64,000 nucleotides of DNA from Ruminococcus sp. Lineage in GTDB: Bacteria > Bacillota > Clostridia > Oscillospirales > Ruminococcaceae. The translations under genes and the position numbers were made by a program. The DNA is taken from positions 1 to 64,000 of the forward strand of contig JAFXNC010000030.1 in NCBI GenBank assembly GCA_017529875.1. Reading direction: 5' to 3'. This document shows positions 7,115 to 16,071 of the stretch, in pieces. The notes under the pieces are model-generated. The model saw only the letters and a list, made by a program, of their open reading frames with translations. It did not search any database and was not told where the DNA came from. Every line of letters begins with the position of its first letter. Position 1 is the first letter of the stretch.

Positions 7115-9200
7115 CGCTTGCCTCCGTGGGGAGATAATTCCTCATCCCCGCAAGGGCTATGGCTATGGTGGATGAGTTGTGCAGCAGTGCCGAGAGGGTG
7201 GGCGTTATCACACCCGCCGCACCGAGGAGCATCAGTAGGGAGTTGAACCCGATTATCGTGCGGTAGTTGCGGTCGATGCGCTTCATCATTCCGTCGCTCA
7301 CTTTTTTGAGGGTCAGCAGACAGTAGAGATCATCTGCCGAGATAGTGATATCTGCGATCTCACGGGCTATTGCCGCGCCGGAGCTTATGGCTATGCCCGC
7401 ATCAGCTTCGGAGAGTGCAGGGGAGTCGTTGACGCCGTCGCCGATCATAATGACCTTGCGGCCGCTTTCATGCTCCGACTTGACAAAGGCCGCCTTGTCC
7501 TCCGGCAGGACTTCGTAATGGAAATCATCCACGCCCACGGCCGCCGCCACGGAACGGGCTGTGCGCTCGCTGTCGCCTGTCATCATTACTACGCGCTTTA
7601 TACCGAGATCGCGCAGACCTTCGATCACCTCCCGTGCCTCGTCACGGAGCGGGTCTTCAATGCAGATCACCGCCGACAGTTTCCCGCCTATGGCAAGGTA
7701 CAGATGTGAGTATCTGTCGGGGAGGGTGTCAAACTTTTTCTTATCACGTTTGAGCACCTTGCAGCCCTCGTCCTCGAAAACAAAATGATAGCTGCCGATG
7801 ACCGCTTTCTTGCCGTCGATGCGGCTTGAAATTCCGTGAGCCACAACGTACTCCACCGTCGAATGGCGCTCTTCGTGATCGAGACCGCGGACTCGCGCTT
7901 CCTCAACAACGGCGTTGGCTATGGAGTGAGGATAATGCTCCTCGAGACAGGCCGCAAGCCGCAGCATTTCAGCCTCGTCGTTATTGCCGAAGGGGATGAC
8001 CTCCGCCACGCGGGGCGTGGAGTGGGTGAGGGTACCGGTCTTGTCAAACACGATAGTATCCGCCTGAGAAACAGCTTCAAGGAACTTTCCGCCCTTGACG
8101 GTTATTCCGTGAGTGCCGCACTCCCGCATAGCCGTGATGACGGAGATCGGCATAGCCAGCTTCAATGCGCAGGAGAAATCCACCATAAGCAGCGACACAG
8201 CTTTTGTGACGTTTCTCGTCAGCAGATAAGTCAGCACCGTGCCTCCGAGACAGTAAGGAACGAGCTTGTCCGCAAGGGTGGATGCCCGGCTCTCAGCCTG
8301 GGATTTCAGCTTCTCGCTTTCCTCGATCATCTTGACGATGCGGTCATATTTGCCGCTGCCCGTGGTCTTGTCAACACGCAGCACCACGCTGCCGTCCTCG
8401 ACGACTGTTCCCGCATAGACATAGCTGCCCTCGCTCTTGTGGACAGGCAGACTCTCGCCTGTGAGGGAGGACTGATTTACCGCTGCATCCCCCGAAAGCA
8501 CAACGCTGTCGAGAGGGATCATGCTGCCGGTGCGGACAACGATCTCGTCGCCCTCGGAGATATCCGAGAGGGGCACAAGTACATCGCCCTCCGGCCTGTG
8601 GAGCCAGACCTTGTCAACGCCGAGGGACATCACGCTTGCCAGTTCATCCACAGATTTCCGGCGCGTCCAGTCCTCAAGCATCTCGCCGATGCCCAGCATG
8701 AACATCACAGAAGCGGCGGTCTTCTGCTCGCCCCGGATAAGGGAAACCGTTATTGCCGCCGCGTCGAGTACCGAAACATCAAGCCTGCCCTTTGAGATGG
8801 AAGCAAGCGCCTCCTTAACGTAAGCCGAAGCGTGGAATACCGACAGCGCGAACCGGATGGGCGAGGGCAGCAGCATCCGCCTTGCAACTCGCCTTATCAC
8901 CGAACCGATCAGCCTGTCTTCGAACTCACGGTCAAGGGCGCGGCTGGTATGCTCGGGGACGAGAGCTTGTGCCGCCTTGTCCTCGTAGGAGAACCTCGCC
9001 AGCGCATGGACAACATCCTCTCGCTCTCCTGTATAGACGATCACCGCGTCTCCTGTGCGGTCATAGACCTTTGCGGTACGAACAAAAGGCTTCGCCCTCA
9101 GATAGTATTCAAGGATATCCGCCTGTGCGAGTGTCATGTCCGGGCGCAGGATATGTACGCGGATGCGCCCTTTGCACTCATGAAGTATGCTGCATCTCAT
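7107..9200 (-). CDS. Heavy-metal-translocating P1B-type ATPase
   Basis: The product has 697 residues. An N-terminal degenerate HMA-like region lacking CxxC comes first, then membrane helices, the actuator loop with TGES (247-250), the phosphorylation motif DKTGT (386-390) and GDGVNDSPAL in the hinge. In the transporting helix the usual CPx motif is replaced by SCALKLAMP (343-351), with no proline before or after the cysteine. That places it outside the classical Cu and Zn/Cd groups, nearer to CtpC-like manganese or iron exporters as far as I recall. It overlaps both neighbours by a few bases and sits under a promoter with two operators. Export of Fe or Mn is my inference. Confidence 0.9.
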   Translation of the reverse strand: MRCSILHECKGRIRVHILRPDMTLAQADILEYYLRAKPFVRTAKVYDRTGDAVIVYTGEREDVVHALARFSYEDKAAQALVPEHTSRALDREFEDRLIGSVIRRVARRMLLPSPIRFALSVFHASAYVKEALASISKGRLDVSVLDAAAITVSLIRGEQKTAASVMFMLGIGEMLEDWTRRKSVDELASVMSLGVDKVWLHRPEGDVLVPLSDISEGDEIVVRTGSMIPLDSVVLSGDAAVNQSSLTGESLPVHKSEGSYVYAGTVVEDGSVVLRVDKTTGSGKYDRIVKMIEESEKLKSQAESRASTLADKLVPYCLGGTVLTYLLTRNVTKAVSLLMVDFSCALKLAMPISVITAMRECGTHGITVKGGKFLEAVSQADTIVFDKTGTLTHSTPRVAEVIPFGNNDEAEMLRLAACLEEHYPHSIANAVVEEARVRGLDHEERHSTVEYVVAHGISSRIDGKKAVIGSYHFVFEDEGCKVLKRDKKKFDTLPDRYSHLYLAIGGKLSAVICIEDPLRDEAREVIEGLRDLGIKRVVMMTGDSERTARSVAAAVGVDDFHYEVLPEDKAAFVKSEHESGRKVIMIGDGVNDSPALSEADAGIAISSGAAIAREIADITISADDLYCLLTLKKVSDGMMKRIDRNYRTIIGFNSLLMLLGAAGVITPTLSALLHNSSTIAIALAGMRNYLPTEASDV

Positions 9201-9472
9201 TGTTCTGCGCCGCTCTCGTCCTCGATGATAACGACCTCCTCGGCGGCCTTGGCACGCTTCTGCTCGTTGAGGACTTTCGCCTCCGCAAGGATATCTCCGC
9301 AGCTCTCGCGTGTCCTTGTGACGTCCTTCATCACGCTTTCCTTTGCACGCAGGGCGGCGGCTGTGGTGTGGACATAGACCTTCTTTGCGTCCTTGCTTTT
9401 CAGCAGCTTGAAGCCCGCCGTTCCGAACAGCGTACCTCCTACGAATAATGCGATGTGCTTGAATGCGATCAT
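9197..9472 (-). CDS. DUF6110-like small membrane protein
   Basis: The 91-residue product has one N-terminal glycine-rich membrane helix (HIALFVGGTLFGTAGFKLL) followed by a basic-acidic helical region (KDAKKVYVHTTAAALRAKE). This matches the DUF6110 proteins found beside CPx-less P-type ATPases in Firmicutes, as I recall them. It is the first gene of the operon and overlaps the ATPase start by 4 bases. It is probably an accessory or regulatory subunit of the pump; the mechanism is unknown. Confidence 0.7.
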   Translation of the reverse strand: MIAFKHIALFVGGTLFGTAGFKLLKSKDAKKVYVHTTAAALRAKESVMKDVTRTRESCGDILAEAKVLNEQKRAKAAEEVVIIEDESGAEQ

Positions 9473-9498
9473 ATTGATCTTCCTTTCTGTATATTGTT

Positions 9499-9547
9499 GT
9501 TAGTCTCGACTAACTGATATTCAAAATAAATGTTAGCTTTTGCTAAC
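9499..9547 (-). promoter_or_regulatory. Two GTTAGY palindromes controlling the metal-ATPase operon
   Basis: GTTAGTCTCGACTAAC (9499-9514) and GTTAGCTTTTGCTAAC (9532-9547) are perfect 16-bp palindromes 33 bp apart, about three helical turns. The second lies directly downstream of the -10 box, where a bound repressor would block initiation. The same palindrome recurs at five more positions in the island. Confidence 0.8.
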
Positions 9548-9553
9548 AGATAT

Positions 9554-9582
9554 ATAATAGCACCTTTTAAGTCGATTGTCAA
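9554..9582 (-). promoter_or_regulatory. Promoter of the metal-ATPase operon
   Basis: On the minus strand: TTGACA (9577-9582), 17 bp, TATTAT (9554-9559). Confidence 0.85.
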
Positions 9583-9697
9583 GGGGTGGAGGGCTAACAA
9601 TTGCAGAATTGTTTCTGATGTTTGTACGATGTGCTTAAATCTTCCCTCTGTCTTGAATATATCCATACTGCAATACGCCGAAATCATCATTGCTCTA

Positions 9698-9726
9698 TTG
9701 ACATTTCAGACTATCGGTGATAAGAT
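9698..9726 (+). promoter_or_regulatory. Probable promoter and operator of the first TetR gene
   Basis: TTGACA (9698-9703), 17 bp, TAAGAT (9721-9726). The 10-mer GACTATCGGT (9709-9718) in the spacer recurs upstream of the ABC operon at 10416-10425. A GATAACA/TGTTATC inverted repeat surrounds the start region. Confidence 0.55.
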
Positions 9727-9765
9727 AACATTGCTACGTAACGCTGTTATCTGCGAGGTGAGCCT

Positions 9766-10383
9766 ATGACTTACGAAAAAGAGAGCCGTGAACGGCTCAT
9801 AGAATGTGCCAAGAAAGAGTTTCTCGAAAAGGGCTTTGCAAAGGCTTCTCTGCGGTCGATCAGCTCTGCGGCGGGGCTGACTACGGGCGCTGTATATTTC
9901 TTTTTCAAGGATAAGGACGGCCTCTTCGGAGCTGTTGTAGGGCCAACCCTTGAAAGGATAACCGCGATCATCACGGAACACTATCAGGCCGAGAACGACG
10001 AGGATTTCACCACCTACTCTCATGCGAAGGGCGACCACGACGACATAGCCGAAAGGCTGATCCCTGCGCTTTATGAGGACTACGATGCCGTCCTCATACT
10101 GCTCGAAAAGGCGGCAGGTTCGAGTTACGATGGCATAGCAGATAAGATGATAGCCCTGACAGAGCAGTTCTACGAGCGCATCGCGGAGAAGTACGCGGCG
10201 GTCTGTCCCGGCAAGCGGGTGAACAGGTATATGCTCCACTGGTTCTGCCACGTTCAGATAAACGCATTCACCCATCTCATAACTCACGTTTCCGATGAGC
10301 AGACAGCCCTGCGGGAGATCAAGCCCGTTATGGATATGCTCATCGAGGGCTGGATGAAATACATTTTAGAGGATGACAATTAG
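9766..10383 (+). CDS. TetR-family transcriptional regulator
   Basis: The product has 205 residues. The N-terminal helix-turn-helix (about residues 8-55) shows the TetR pattern AKKEFLEKGFAKASLRSI, then GLTTGAVYFFFKDKDGLF. The ligand-binding helical domain is unspecialised and gives no clue to the inducer. It is divergent from the metal-ATPase operon and lies directly upstream of the ABC transporter operon, which it probably represses through the shared GACTATCGGT site. A hairpin without T-run (10382-10407) follows the stop. Confidence 0.9.
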   Translation: MTYEKESRERLIECAKKEFLEKGFAKASLRSISSAAGLTTGAVYFFFKDKDGLFGAVVGPTLERITAIITEHYQAENDEDFTTYSHAKGDHDDIAERLIPALYEDYDAVLILLEKAAGSSYDGIADKMIALTEQFYERIAEKYAAVCPGKRVNRYMLHWFCHVQINAFTHLITHVSDEQTALREIKPVMDMLIEGWMKYILEDDN

Positions 10384-10415
10384 CAGTATCGCACTTGCGG
10401 TACTGCTGATATAAA

Positions 10416-10439
10416 GACTATCGGTTAGTTATGGCTAAC
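10416..10439 (+). promoter_or_regulatory. Overlapping TetR-like half-site and GTTAGY palindrome
   Basis: GACTATCGGT (10416-10425) overlaps GTTAGTTATGGCTAAC (10424-10439) by two bases, 24 bases before the ABC ATPase start. The arrangement suggests dual control by the TetR protein and the regulator of the palindrome. Confidence 0.65.
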
Positions 10440-10462
10440 AGCAATTTCAGGGAGGTAACATT

Positions 10463-11164
10463 ATGTATTTACAGGTTAGCGACGTTAAGAAAAGCTACGG
10501 AAAGGACACAAGCTATATCCAGGTTTTAAAGGGCGTGACCACCGGCGTCGAGCGCGGGCAGATGTGCGTTATTCAAGGCACCAGCGGTTCGGGGAAATCA
10601 ACGCTTTTGAACTGCATCGGCGGGCTCGACACTATGGACTCCGGCTCCGTCAAGGTGGACGGCAAGGAGATATACGGACTTAAACCTGCGGAGTTATCCG
10701 ACTACCGCCGGAACAATTTGGGGTTCATTTTTCAGTTCTACAATCTCGTTCCCAATCTGACAGTCAGGGAAAACATCCAGATCTGTCAGCACATCGCTGA
10801 GTCACCCCTCGATATGGACGAGCTGCTTGACACCCTGGGTCTCACCGAGCATCAGAACAAATTCCCGCCTCAGCTTTCGGGCGGTCAGCAGCAGAGATGC
10901 GCTATCGCAAGGGCGCTTATCAAGAACCCCAAGCTGCTGCTCTGCGACGAGCCCACCGGCGCCCTCGACTCCAAGACCTCCCGGGATATACTCGTCCTGC
11001 TTGAAAAGATCAACCAAAAGTACGGCACCACCATGCTGATAGTCACCCACAACAATTCGATCAAGAATATGGTCCACAAGGTCATAATCCTCAAGGACGG
11101 CATCATCAAAAAGGACTACGAAAACGAAAGCCGTGTGCCTGCGGCGGAGCTGGAGGATCTGTGA
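10463..11164 (+). CDS. MacB/LolD-type ABC transporter ATPase
   Basis: The product has 233 residues, the usual length for this family. Walker A is GTSGSGKST, the signature LSGGQQQR, Walker [13 protein letters not shown] and the H-loop VTHNN. GGGAGG precedes the ATG. The stop codon overlaps the permease start (TGATG), so ATPase and permease are coupled. This class drives export, lipoprotein-related processes or peptide sensing and resistance. Location in a metal-regulated island argues for export of a metal-linked compound, which is inference. Confidence 0.93.
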   Translation: MYLQVSDVKKSYGKDTSYIQVLKGVTTGVERGQMCVIQGTSGSGKSTLLNCIGGLDTMDSGSVKVDGKEIYGLKPAELSDYRRNNLGFIFQFYNLVPNLTVRENIQICQHIAESPLDMDELLDTLGLTEHQNKFPPQLSGGQQQRCAIARALIKNPKLLLCDEPTGALDSKTSRDILVLLEKINQKYGTTMLIVTHNNSIKNMVHKVIILKDGIIKKDYENESRVPAAELEDL

Positions 11165-13569
11165 TGAACGGAGTATTGAGAAAACGTCTGCCCAGGGAGC
11201 TGCGTTCGGGCTTCGGCAGATATCTGGCACTGATGCTGCTGATCGTTATGGGCATCTATCTTGTGGTGGGGATAGTGGGCTCGGCAGAAATGATAATGCA
11301 GGGCACCGAGAACAAGCGCAGTATCAACAAAGTCGAGGACGGACAGTTCACTGTTTTCCTGCCCCTGACGGATGACGAGCTTTCAGATCTGTCCGAGGGC
11401 GGAACGGTCATTGAGCCTCACTTCTCCCTCGACCTTAAAGCCGAGGACGGCTCTGTGCTGCGTATGTTCGAGACAAGAAATGATATCGACCTGATACAGC
11501 TTGACAGCGGCAGGCTTGCGGAGAATAAGAACGAGGCAGTCATTGAAAAGGGCTATGCCAAAGCGCACGATCTCGGTATCGGGGATAAGGTCAAGGCGGC
11601 GGGTACGGAATTTGAGATAACCGGTATCGGCTCCGTTCCGGATTACGACCAGATGATCGCATCCTTCGCTGATACTGCCGTGGAGCATAGCAGCTTCGGG
11701 CTGATCTTAGTAACACCCGACCAGTACGCTCACATTCGTGACAACACCACACAGAAAGCCGAGGAATACACCTACGCATACCGCCTCGGAGACGGCGTCA
11801 CCGACAGCGGCCTGAAAGATAAGATCAAGGCGCTGAAATTCGACTACACCAAAGTGGATAACAAGTATTTCAAGGAAACGATAAACGAGGCGCTCCTACA
11901 GCGCTCACAGATCGAGCAGGGGCTCGGTATGCTTGCCGCCGCGGGACAGACCGAGCTTGCCGACGGGCTTACGGAGCTTATGAATGAGAACTTCAACATC
12001 GACATCAACAACCTGACCTCATTTATCGAGGCAAAGGACAACACCCGCATTGAAGCCGCCTCCGGCGATATGGTCATGGACAAGAGCGCAGGGCTTGTGG
12101 CGGGTATCATCGTGCTGATACTGTTCGCTTATGTCATCTCGGTTTTTGTTGTGCATCAGATCGAGCGTGAGCAGAGTGTTATCGGTTCGCTGTACGCCCT
12201 CGGCGTGAAGAAGAACGACCTCCTGCGGCATTATATCACTCTGCCGACAGTCGTTGCATTAGTGGGCGGTGTGATAGGTGCGGCTCTCGGCTTTTCTCCC
12301 CTCGGAGTGGATATGCAGGCTCAGGACGCTTACGCGTATTTCTCCGTACCCGAATACGATATGATCTTCCCGCCCTATCTGGTGATCTATGCGGTAGTCC
12401 TGCCGCCGCTGATCTGCGCCGTTGTGAATGCTATCTTCATTAACAAGAAACTGAACCGCACCGCACTTTCGCTGATCAAAAACGAGCAGTCAGCAGGGAG
12501 CTACAGGCAGGTGAACATCAGAACAAAGAGCTTTACCAAGCTGTTCGCCATACGTCAGCTTATGCGTGAGAGCCGTTCTGCAATAGCTGTTACCCTCGGT
12601 ATGCTGGTTTCTCTGCTCGTTGTAATGCTTGGCTTCAACACCTTTACTCTCTGCACGAAGGTCAAGGAGAACAATGTCGCCGACACCAGGTACGAGTATA
12701 TGTACCTATACAAATACCCCGAAAAGACCGTCCCCGAGGGCGGCGAGGGCGCATACATCGAGACCCTCTCCACCGACTGCATGGGCTACACCCTCGATGT
12801 ATCGGTTATAGGTCTTGATGGTGAGAGCAAGTACTTTTCCGCCCGCCCCGAAAAGGGCAAAACAAGGGCTGTCATCAACAACTCCCTTTCCGAGCGTTAC
12901 GGCTATCAGAAGGGCGACAGGGTCATTTTCACCGATGCCGCCGCCGACACGGACTACTGCTTCACTGTCACCGATGTGGTGCAGTATTCTCCCGGATTCA
13001 CGATCTTTATGGACATTGAAAGTATGCGTGGGCTCTTCGGTCGGGAGGAGGGCTACTTCAACGCTGTCTATTCCGATAAGGCGCTCGATATCGACGAGGG
13101 TAGGCTCTACTCTGTCACCACAAAAGAGGACATCCGAAAGAGCGCAGGCGTGTTCATCGACATGATGACCTCTCTGATAGTCATACTGTTCGCGGCGGGT
13201 ATCGTGATCTTCTGCGTAGTGATGTATCTGATGCTGGGCGTTATGATCGACCGTTCAGCAATGGGTATCTCGCTTATAAAGATATTCGGCTACCGCCCCA
13301 AGGAAATACGTCAGCTCTACTTAAACGGCAACCTTGCGGTCATCGCGATCGGCGGTATCGTGACTATCCCAATAGCAAAATTCCTTATGGACAGACTTTA
13401 CCCCAGCTTCATCCCGAACGTTGCCTGCACAATGGAGCTTAGCTTTCCATGGTATATGTACCTGATGATCTGGTGCGCGATGATGATTGTTTATATCGTC
13501 ATAAACAAACTGCTGATGCGCAGGATAAACAGGATATCCCCCGCGGAGATACTCAAAGACAGAGAGTAG
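11164..13569 (+). CDS. FtsX-like ABC transporter permease
   Basis: The product has 801 residues from the ATG at 11164; a GTG at 11161 is an alternative start. An N-terminal membrane helix (RYLALMLLIVMGIYLVVGIV) leads into a long extracytoplasmic domain. A first FtsX module of three helices follows (about residues 320-430), then a second short N-helix, a second extracellular domain and a final FtsX module ending SPAEILKDRE. The two-module layout is typical of MacB-like permeases of Firmicutes encoded next to TetR regulators. It works with the ATPase just upstream. Confidence 0.9.
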   Translation: MNGVLRKRLPRELRSGFGRYLALMLLIVMGIYLVVGIVGSAEMIMQGTENKRSINKVEDGQFTVFLPLTDDELSDLSEGGTVIEPHFSLDLKAEDGSVLRMFETRNDIDLIQLDSGRLAENKNEAVIEKGYAKAHDLGIGDKVKAAGTEFEITGIGSVPDYDQMIASFADTAVEHSSFGLILVTPDQYAHIRDNTTQKAEEYTYAYRLGDGVTDSGLKDKIKALKFDYTKVDNKYFKETINEALLQRSQIEQGLGMLAAAGQTELADGLTELMNENFNIDINNLTSFIEAKDNTRIEAASGDMVMDKSAGLVAGIIVLILFAYVISVFVVHQIEREQSVIGSLYALGVKKNDLLRHYITLPTVVALVGGVIGAALGFSPLGVDMQAQDAYAYFSVPEYDMIFPPYLVIYAVVLPPLICAVVNAIFINKKLNRTALSLIKNEQSAGSYRQVNIRTKSFTKLFAIRQLMRESRSAIAVTLGMLVSLLVVMLGFNTFTLCTKVKENNVADTRYEYMYLYKYPEKTVPEGGEGAYIETLSTDCMGYTLDVSVIGLDGESKYFSARPEKGKTRAVINNSLSERYGYQKGDRVIFTDAAADTDYCFTVTDVVQYSPGFTIFMDIESMRGLFGREEGYFNAVYSDKALDIDEGRLYSVTTKEDIRKSAGVFIDMMTSLIVILFAAGIVIFCVVMYLMLGVMIDRSAMGISLIKIFGYRPKEIRQLYLNGNLAVIAIGGIVTIPIAKFLMDRLYPSFIPNVACTMELSFPWYMYLMIWCAMMIVYIVINKLLMRRINRISPAEILKDRE

Positions 13570-13577
13570 AATTCAGC

Positions 13578-13620
13578 TATCGGGCAGTGCCTCTTTGGTG
13601 CTGTCCGATATTTTTTTTTG
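13578..13620 (+). terminator. Terminator of the MacB-type operon
   Basis: TATCGGGCAG (13578-13587) pairs with CTGTCCGATA (13601-13610), and nine T follow. Confidence 0.9.
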
Positions 13621-13629
13621 AAATACCTC

Positions 13630-13658
13630 TTGACAAATCAGGATGACGGTGCTATACT
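13630..13658 (+). promoter_or_regulatory. Promoter of the second TetR/ABC exporter operon
   Basis: TTGACA (13630-13635), 17 bp, TATACT (13653-13658). Confidence 0.85.
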
Positions 13659-13668
13659 GATAAACGAG

Positions 13669-13692
13669 TTACCGATAATCAGGTTATCGTAA
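13669..13692 (+). promoter_or_regulatory. Probable TetR operator
   Basis: CGATAA (13673-13678) and TTATCG (13684-13689) form an inverted repeat with 5-bp spacing, extended imperfectly to TTAC and GTAA on the flanks. It sits between the -10 box and the ribosome binding site of the second TetR gene, as expected for autorepression. Confidence 0.6.
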
Positions 13693-13703
13693 GGAGGAGC
13701 ATA

Positions 13704-14336
13704 ATGTCAAATCCGGATAAAAACATTGACCCCCGCCTGCTTGCAAGCGCAAAGGCTGAGTTCCTTGAAAAGGGCTACCTCAAAGCCGAGCTCAAGACTA
13801 TCTGCGGGAACGCGAACATCACCACTGGTGCGCTGTATAAGCGCTACAAGGGCAAGGAGGATCTGTTCTGCGCGGTCGTCAAGGATATTGCAGACCAGCT
13901 CACCGACTTTATGAAGCAGCGCAGGGCGGTGGATCTTTCGGCCTTCACCGATGAACAGATATGCAGCCTTTGGACTATGACCTACGATTCTATGCTCACG
14001 CTTTTCAAAATGCTTTATGACAGCCGGGACAGCTTTGCTCTGCTTATAGGCAAGGCCGCAGGCACGCGCTATGAGGATTTCAGCCACGGGTATGTCACCG
14101 AAATGAGCTATGCCTATGTGCAGTATTACTCCGAGGCAAAGCGCCGCGGCCTTGCGGAGGCTAAGGTCACAAGAGAGGAATTCCACGTGCTGCTGTCCTC
14201 CTTCTGGACCTGCATCTGCGAGCCCTTTATCCACGGTATGTCCTGGACAAAGATAAAAGCGCATTGTCATACCGTCTGTCGCTTCTTCAACTGGAAGGAC
14301 GTAATCATGCTGAAAGAAGGAACTGAAAATGTTTAA
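13704..14336 (+). CDS. TetR-family transcriptional regulator
   Basis: The product has 210 residues. The helix-turn-helix is ASAKAEFLEKGYLKAELKTI then ITTGALYKRYKGKEDLF. It is similar in design to the regulator at 9766 but clearly a distinct protein. GTAAGGAGG precedes the start. Its last 8 bases overlap the first exporter gene, so regulator and exporter are translated together. It probably represses its own operon through the palindrome at 13669-13692. Confidence 0.9.
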   Translation: MSNPDKNIDPRLLASAKAEFLEKGYLKAELKTICGNANITTGALYKRYKGKEDLFCAVVKDIADQLTDFMKQRRAVDLSAFTDEQICSLWTMTYDSMLTLFKMLYDSRDSFALLIGKAAGTRYEDFSHGYVTEMSYAYVQYYSEAKRRGLAEAKVTREEFHVLLSSFWTCICEPFIHGMSWTKIKAHCHTVCRFFNWKDVIMLKEGTENV

Positions 14337-16071
14337 CAAAGTGAGGCCCTATATGGGCGGGTACGTCAGGTACACCTACGGGGCGCTGGCGGTGATGCTT
14401 GCGGGGCTCATCGCCTATGCGGTGCCGTTTTTCATGGTCTATCGGATCATAAGGCCGCTGCTTGAGGGCGAAAAGCTGTCGGCAGGCTATTATGCTGTGC
14501 ATACAGCTATTATTTTTGGCTGCGAGTTAGCCTACTCTAACTTATATGTTTTGGGGCTGAAATTCTCCCACATCTCGGCGTACAACACGCTGAAAAATAT
14601 CCGTATATCTTTGCAGAAAAAGCTGGATCGCCAGCCCCTGGGCACCATTCAGGATATGGGCAACGGCAAAATAAAAAAGCTGTTCACCGATGACATAGAT
14701 CAGGTGGAGCTGCTGCTCGCCCATGCTATCCCGGAGGGCATCGCAAACCTCTGCATGGCGCTCATCGCAATTATCTGTATGTTCTTCGCCGACTGGAAAC
14801 TGGCGCTGCTGTCACTCTGCTCTCTGCCCCTCGGTATGTTCGCAATGGGGATGATGTTTCGCACCGGAATGAAGCGGATGAACGATTACTACGCCGCCTC
14901 AGCAAAGATGAACTCCACCATAATCGAGTACGTCAACGGCATGGAGGTAGTCAAGGTCTTCGGGCGGGACGGGGAGTCCTATCAGCGCTATGAAAACGAC
15001 ATAAAAAACTACCGTGATTTTACTCTCGCGTGGTACAAGGCTTGCTGGGGCTGGATGGCTCTTTACAGCGCGATACTGCCCTGCGTGGCGCTGGTCATGC
15101 TCCCGGTGGGGACCCTGTTCGTCATAAGCGGGATCTCCACCCTTGCGGACCTGGTGCTTGTATTCTGCCTGTCCCTGTCTATCGGTCTGCCGCTGCTGAA
15201 AGCTCTGAATTTCGCAGGCAAATTCCCGCAGCTGAATTACAAGATCGACGAGATCGAAAAGGCTATGGACAGTGAGCCATTGAAGTCTGCGGGCAATTCT
15301 TTCAACGGTGATTCCCATTCGGTACGTTTTGATAATGTCCGCTTTGCCTACAAGGAAAAAGAAGTCCTGCACGGCGTATCTCTTGAACTGGGTGAGGGTA
15401 CTCTCACCGCTCTTGTGGGGGAATCCGGCAGCGGAAAATCCACCCTTGCAAAGCTCCTTGTCCACTACTACGATCTGAACGGCGGCAGCATCACCCTCGG
15501 CGGGCAGGATATCACCGATATGAGCATCGAAGCCCTCAACGACATTATCTCCTACGTTTCCCAGGAACAGTTTTTGTTCAACACCACGCTGTACGAAAAC
15601 ATCCTTATCGGCAAACCCGATGCGAGCCGCCAGGAAGTCATGTCCGCTGCCGAAAAAGCCCAGTGCGGGGAGTTTCTGAAACGTCTGCCGAAGGGCATCG
15701 ACGCAATGGCAGGTGACGGCGGAAAAATGCTCTCCGGCGGCGAACGTCAGCGCATAAGCCTTGCAAGGGCGATACTGAAAAACGCCCCCGTTATCGTCCT
15801 TGACGAAGCCACCGCCTTCATCGACCCGGAGAACGAGGAAAAGATGAACGCCGCCATCGCCGAGATAATCAAGGGCAAGACTGTCCTTGTTATCGCCCAC
15901 CGCTTGCAGACCATAGTCAACGCCGACAGGATCTGCGTTATGCGTGACGGCAATATCATCGCTGCCGACACCCACGAAAACCTCCTGCAAAGCTGCGAGG
16001 AATATCAGAAGCTCTGGAACAGCAGCGAGGCAAGAGCAAGCTGGATCATCGGAACAGAGGTGAGAGCATGA
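14329..16071 (+). CDS. ABC exporter half-transporter A (membrane domain plus ATPase)
   Basis: The product has 580 residues. Six membrane helices fill about residues 15-300, and the ATPase domain (340-560) has Walker A GESGSGKST, signature LSGGERQR and Walker B VIVLDEATAFIDPE. It forms a pair with the overlapping downstream gene and should act as a heterodimer. The family includes the IrtAB/YbtPQ type linked to siderophores in other bacteria; iron linkage here is inferred from the regulon. A GTTAGY-like palindrome with one mismatch lies inside the gene at 14526-14541. Confidence 0.92.
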   Translation: MFNKVRPYMGGYVRYTYGALAVMLAGLIAYAVPFFMVYRIIRPLLEGEKLSAGYYAVHTAIIFGCELAYSNLYVLGLKFSHISAYNTLKNIRISLQKKLDRQPLGTIQDMGNGKIKKLFTDDIDQVELLLAHAIPEGIANLCMALIAIICMFFADWKLALLSLCSLPLGMFAMGMMFRTGMKRMNDYYAASAKMNSTIIEYVNGMEVVKVFGRDGESYQRYENDIKNYRDFTLAWYKACWGWMALYSAILPCVALVMLPVGTLFVISGISTLADLVLVFCLSLSIGLPLLKALNFAGKFPQLNYKIDEIEKAMDSEPLKSAGNSFNGDSHSVRFDNVRFAYKEKEVLHGVSLELGEGTLTALVGESGSGKSTLAKLLVHYYDLNGGSITLGGQDITDMSIEALNDIISYVSQEQFLFNTTLYENILIGKPDASRQEVMSAAEKAQCGEFLKRLPKGIDAMAGDGGKMLSGGERQRISLARAILKNAPVIVLDEATAFIDPENEEKMNAAIAEIIKGKTVLVIAHRLQTIVNADRICVMRDGNIIAADTHENLLQSCEEYQKLWNSSEARASWIIGTEVRA

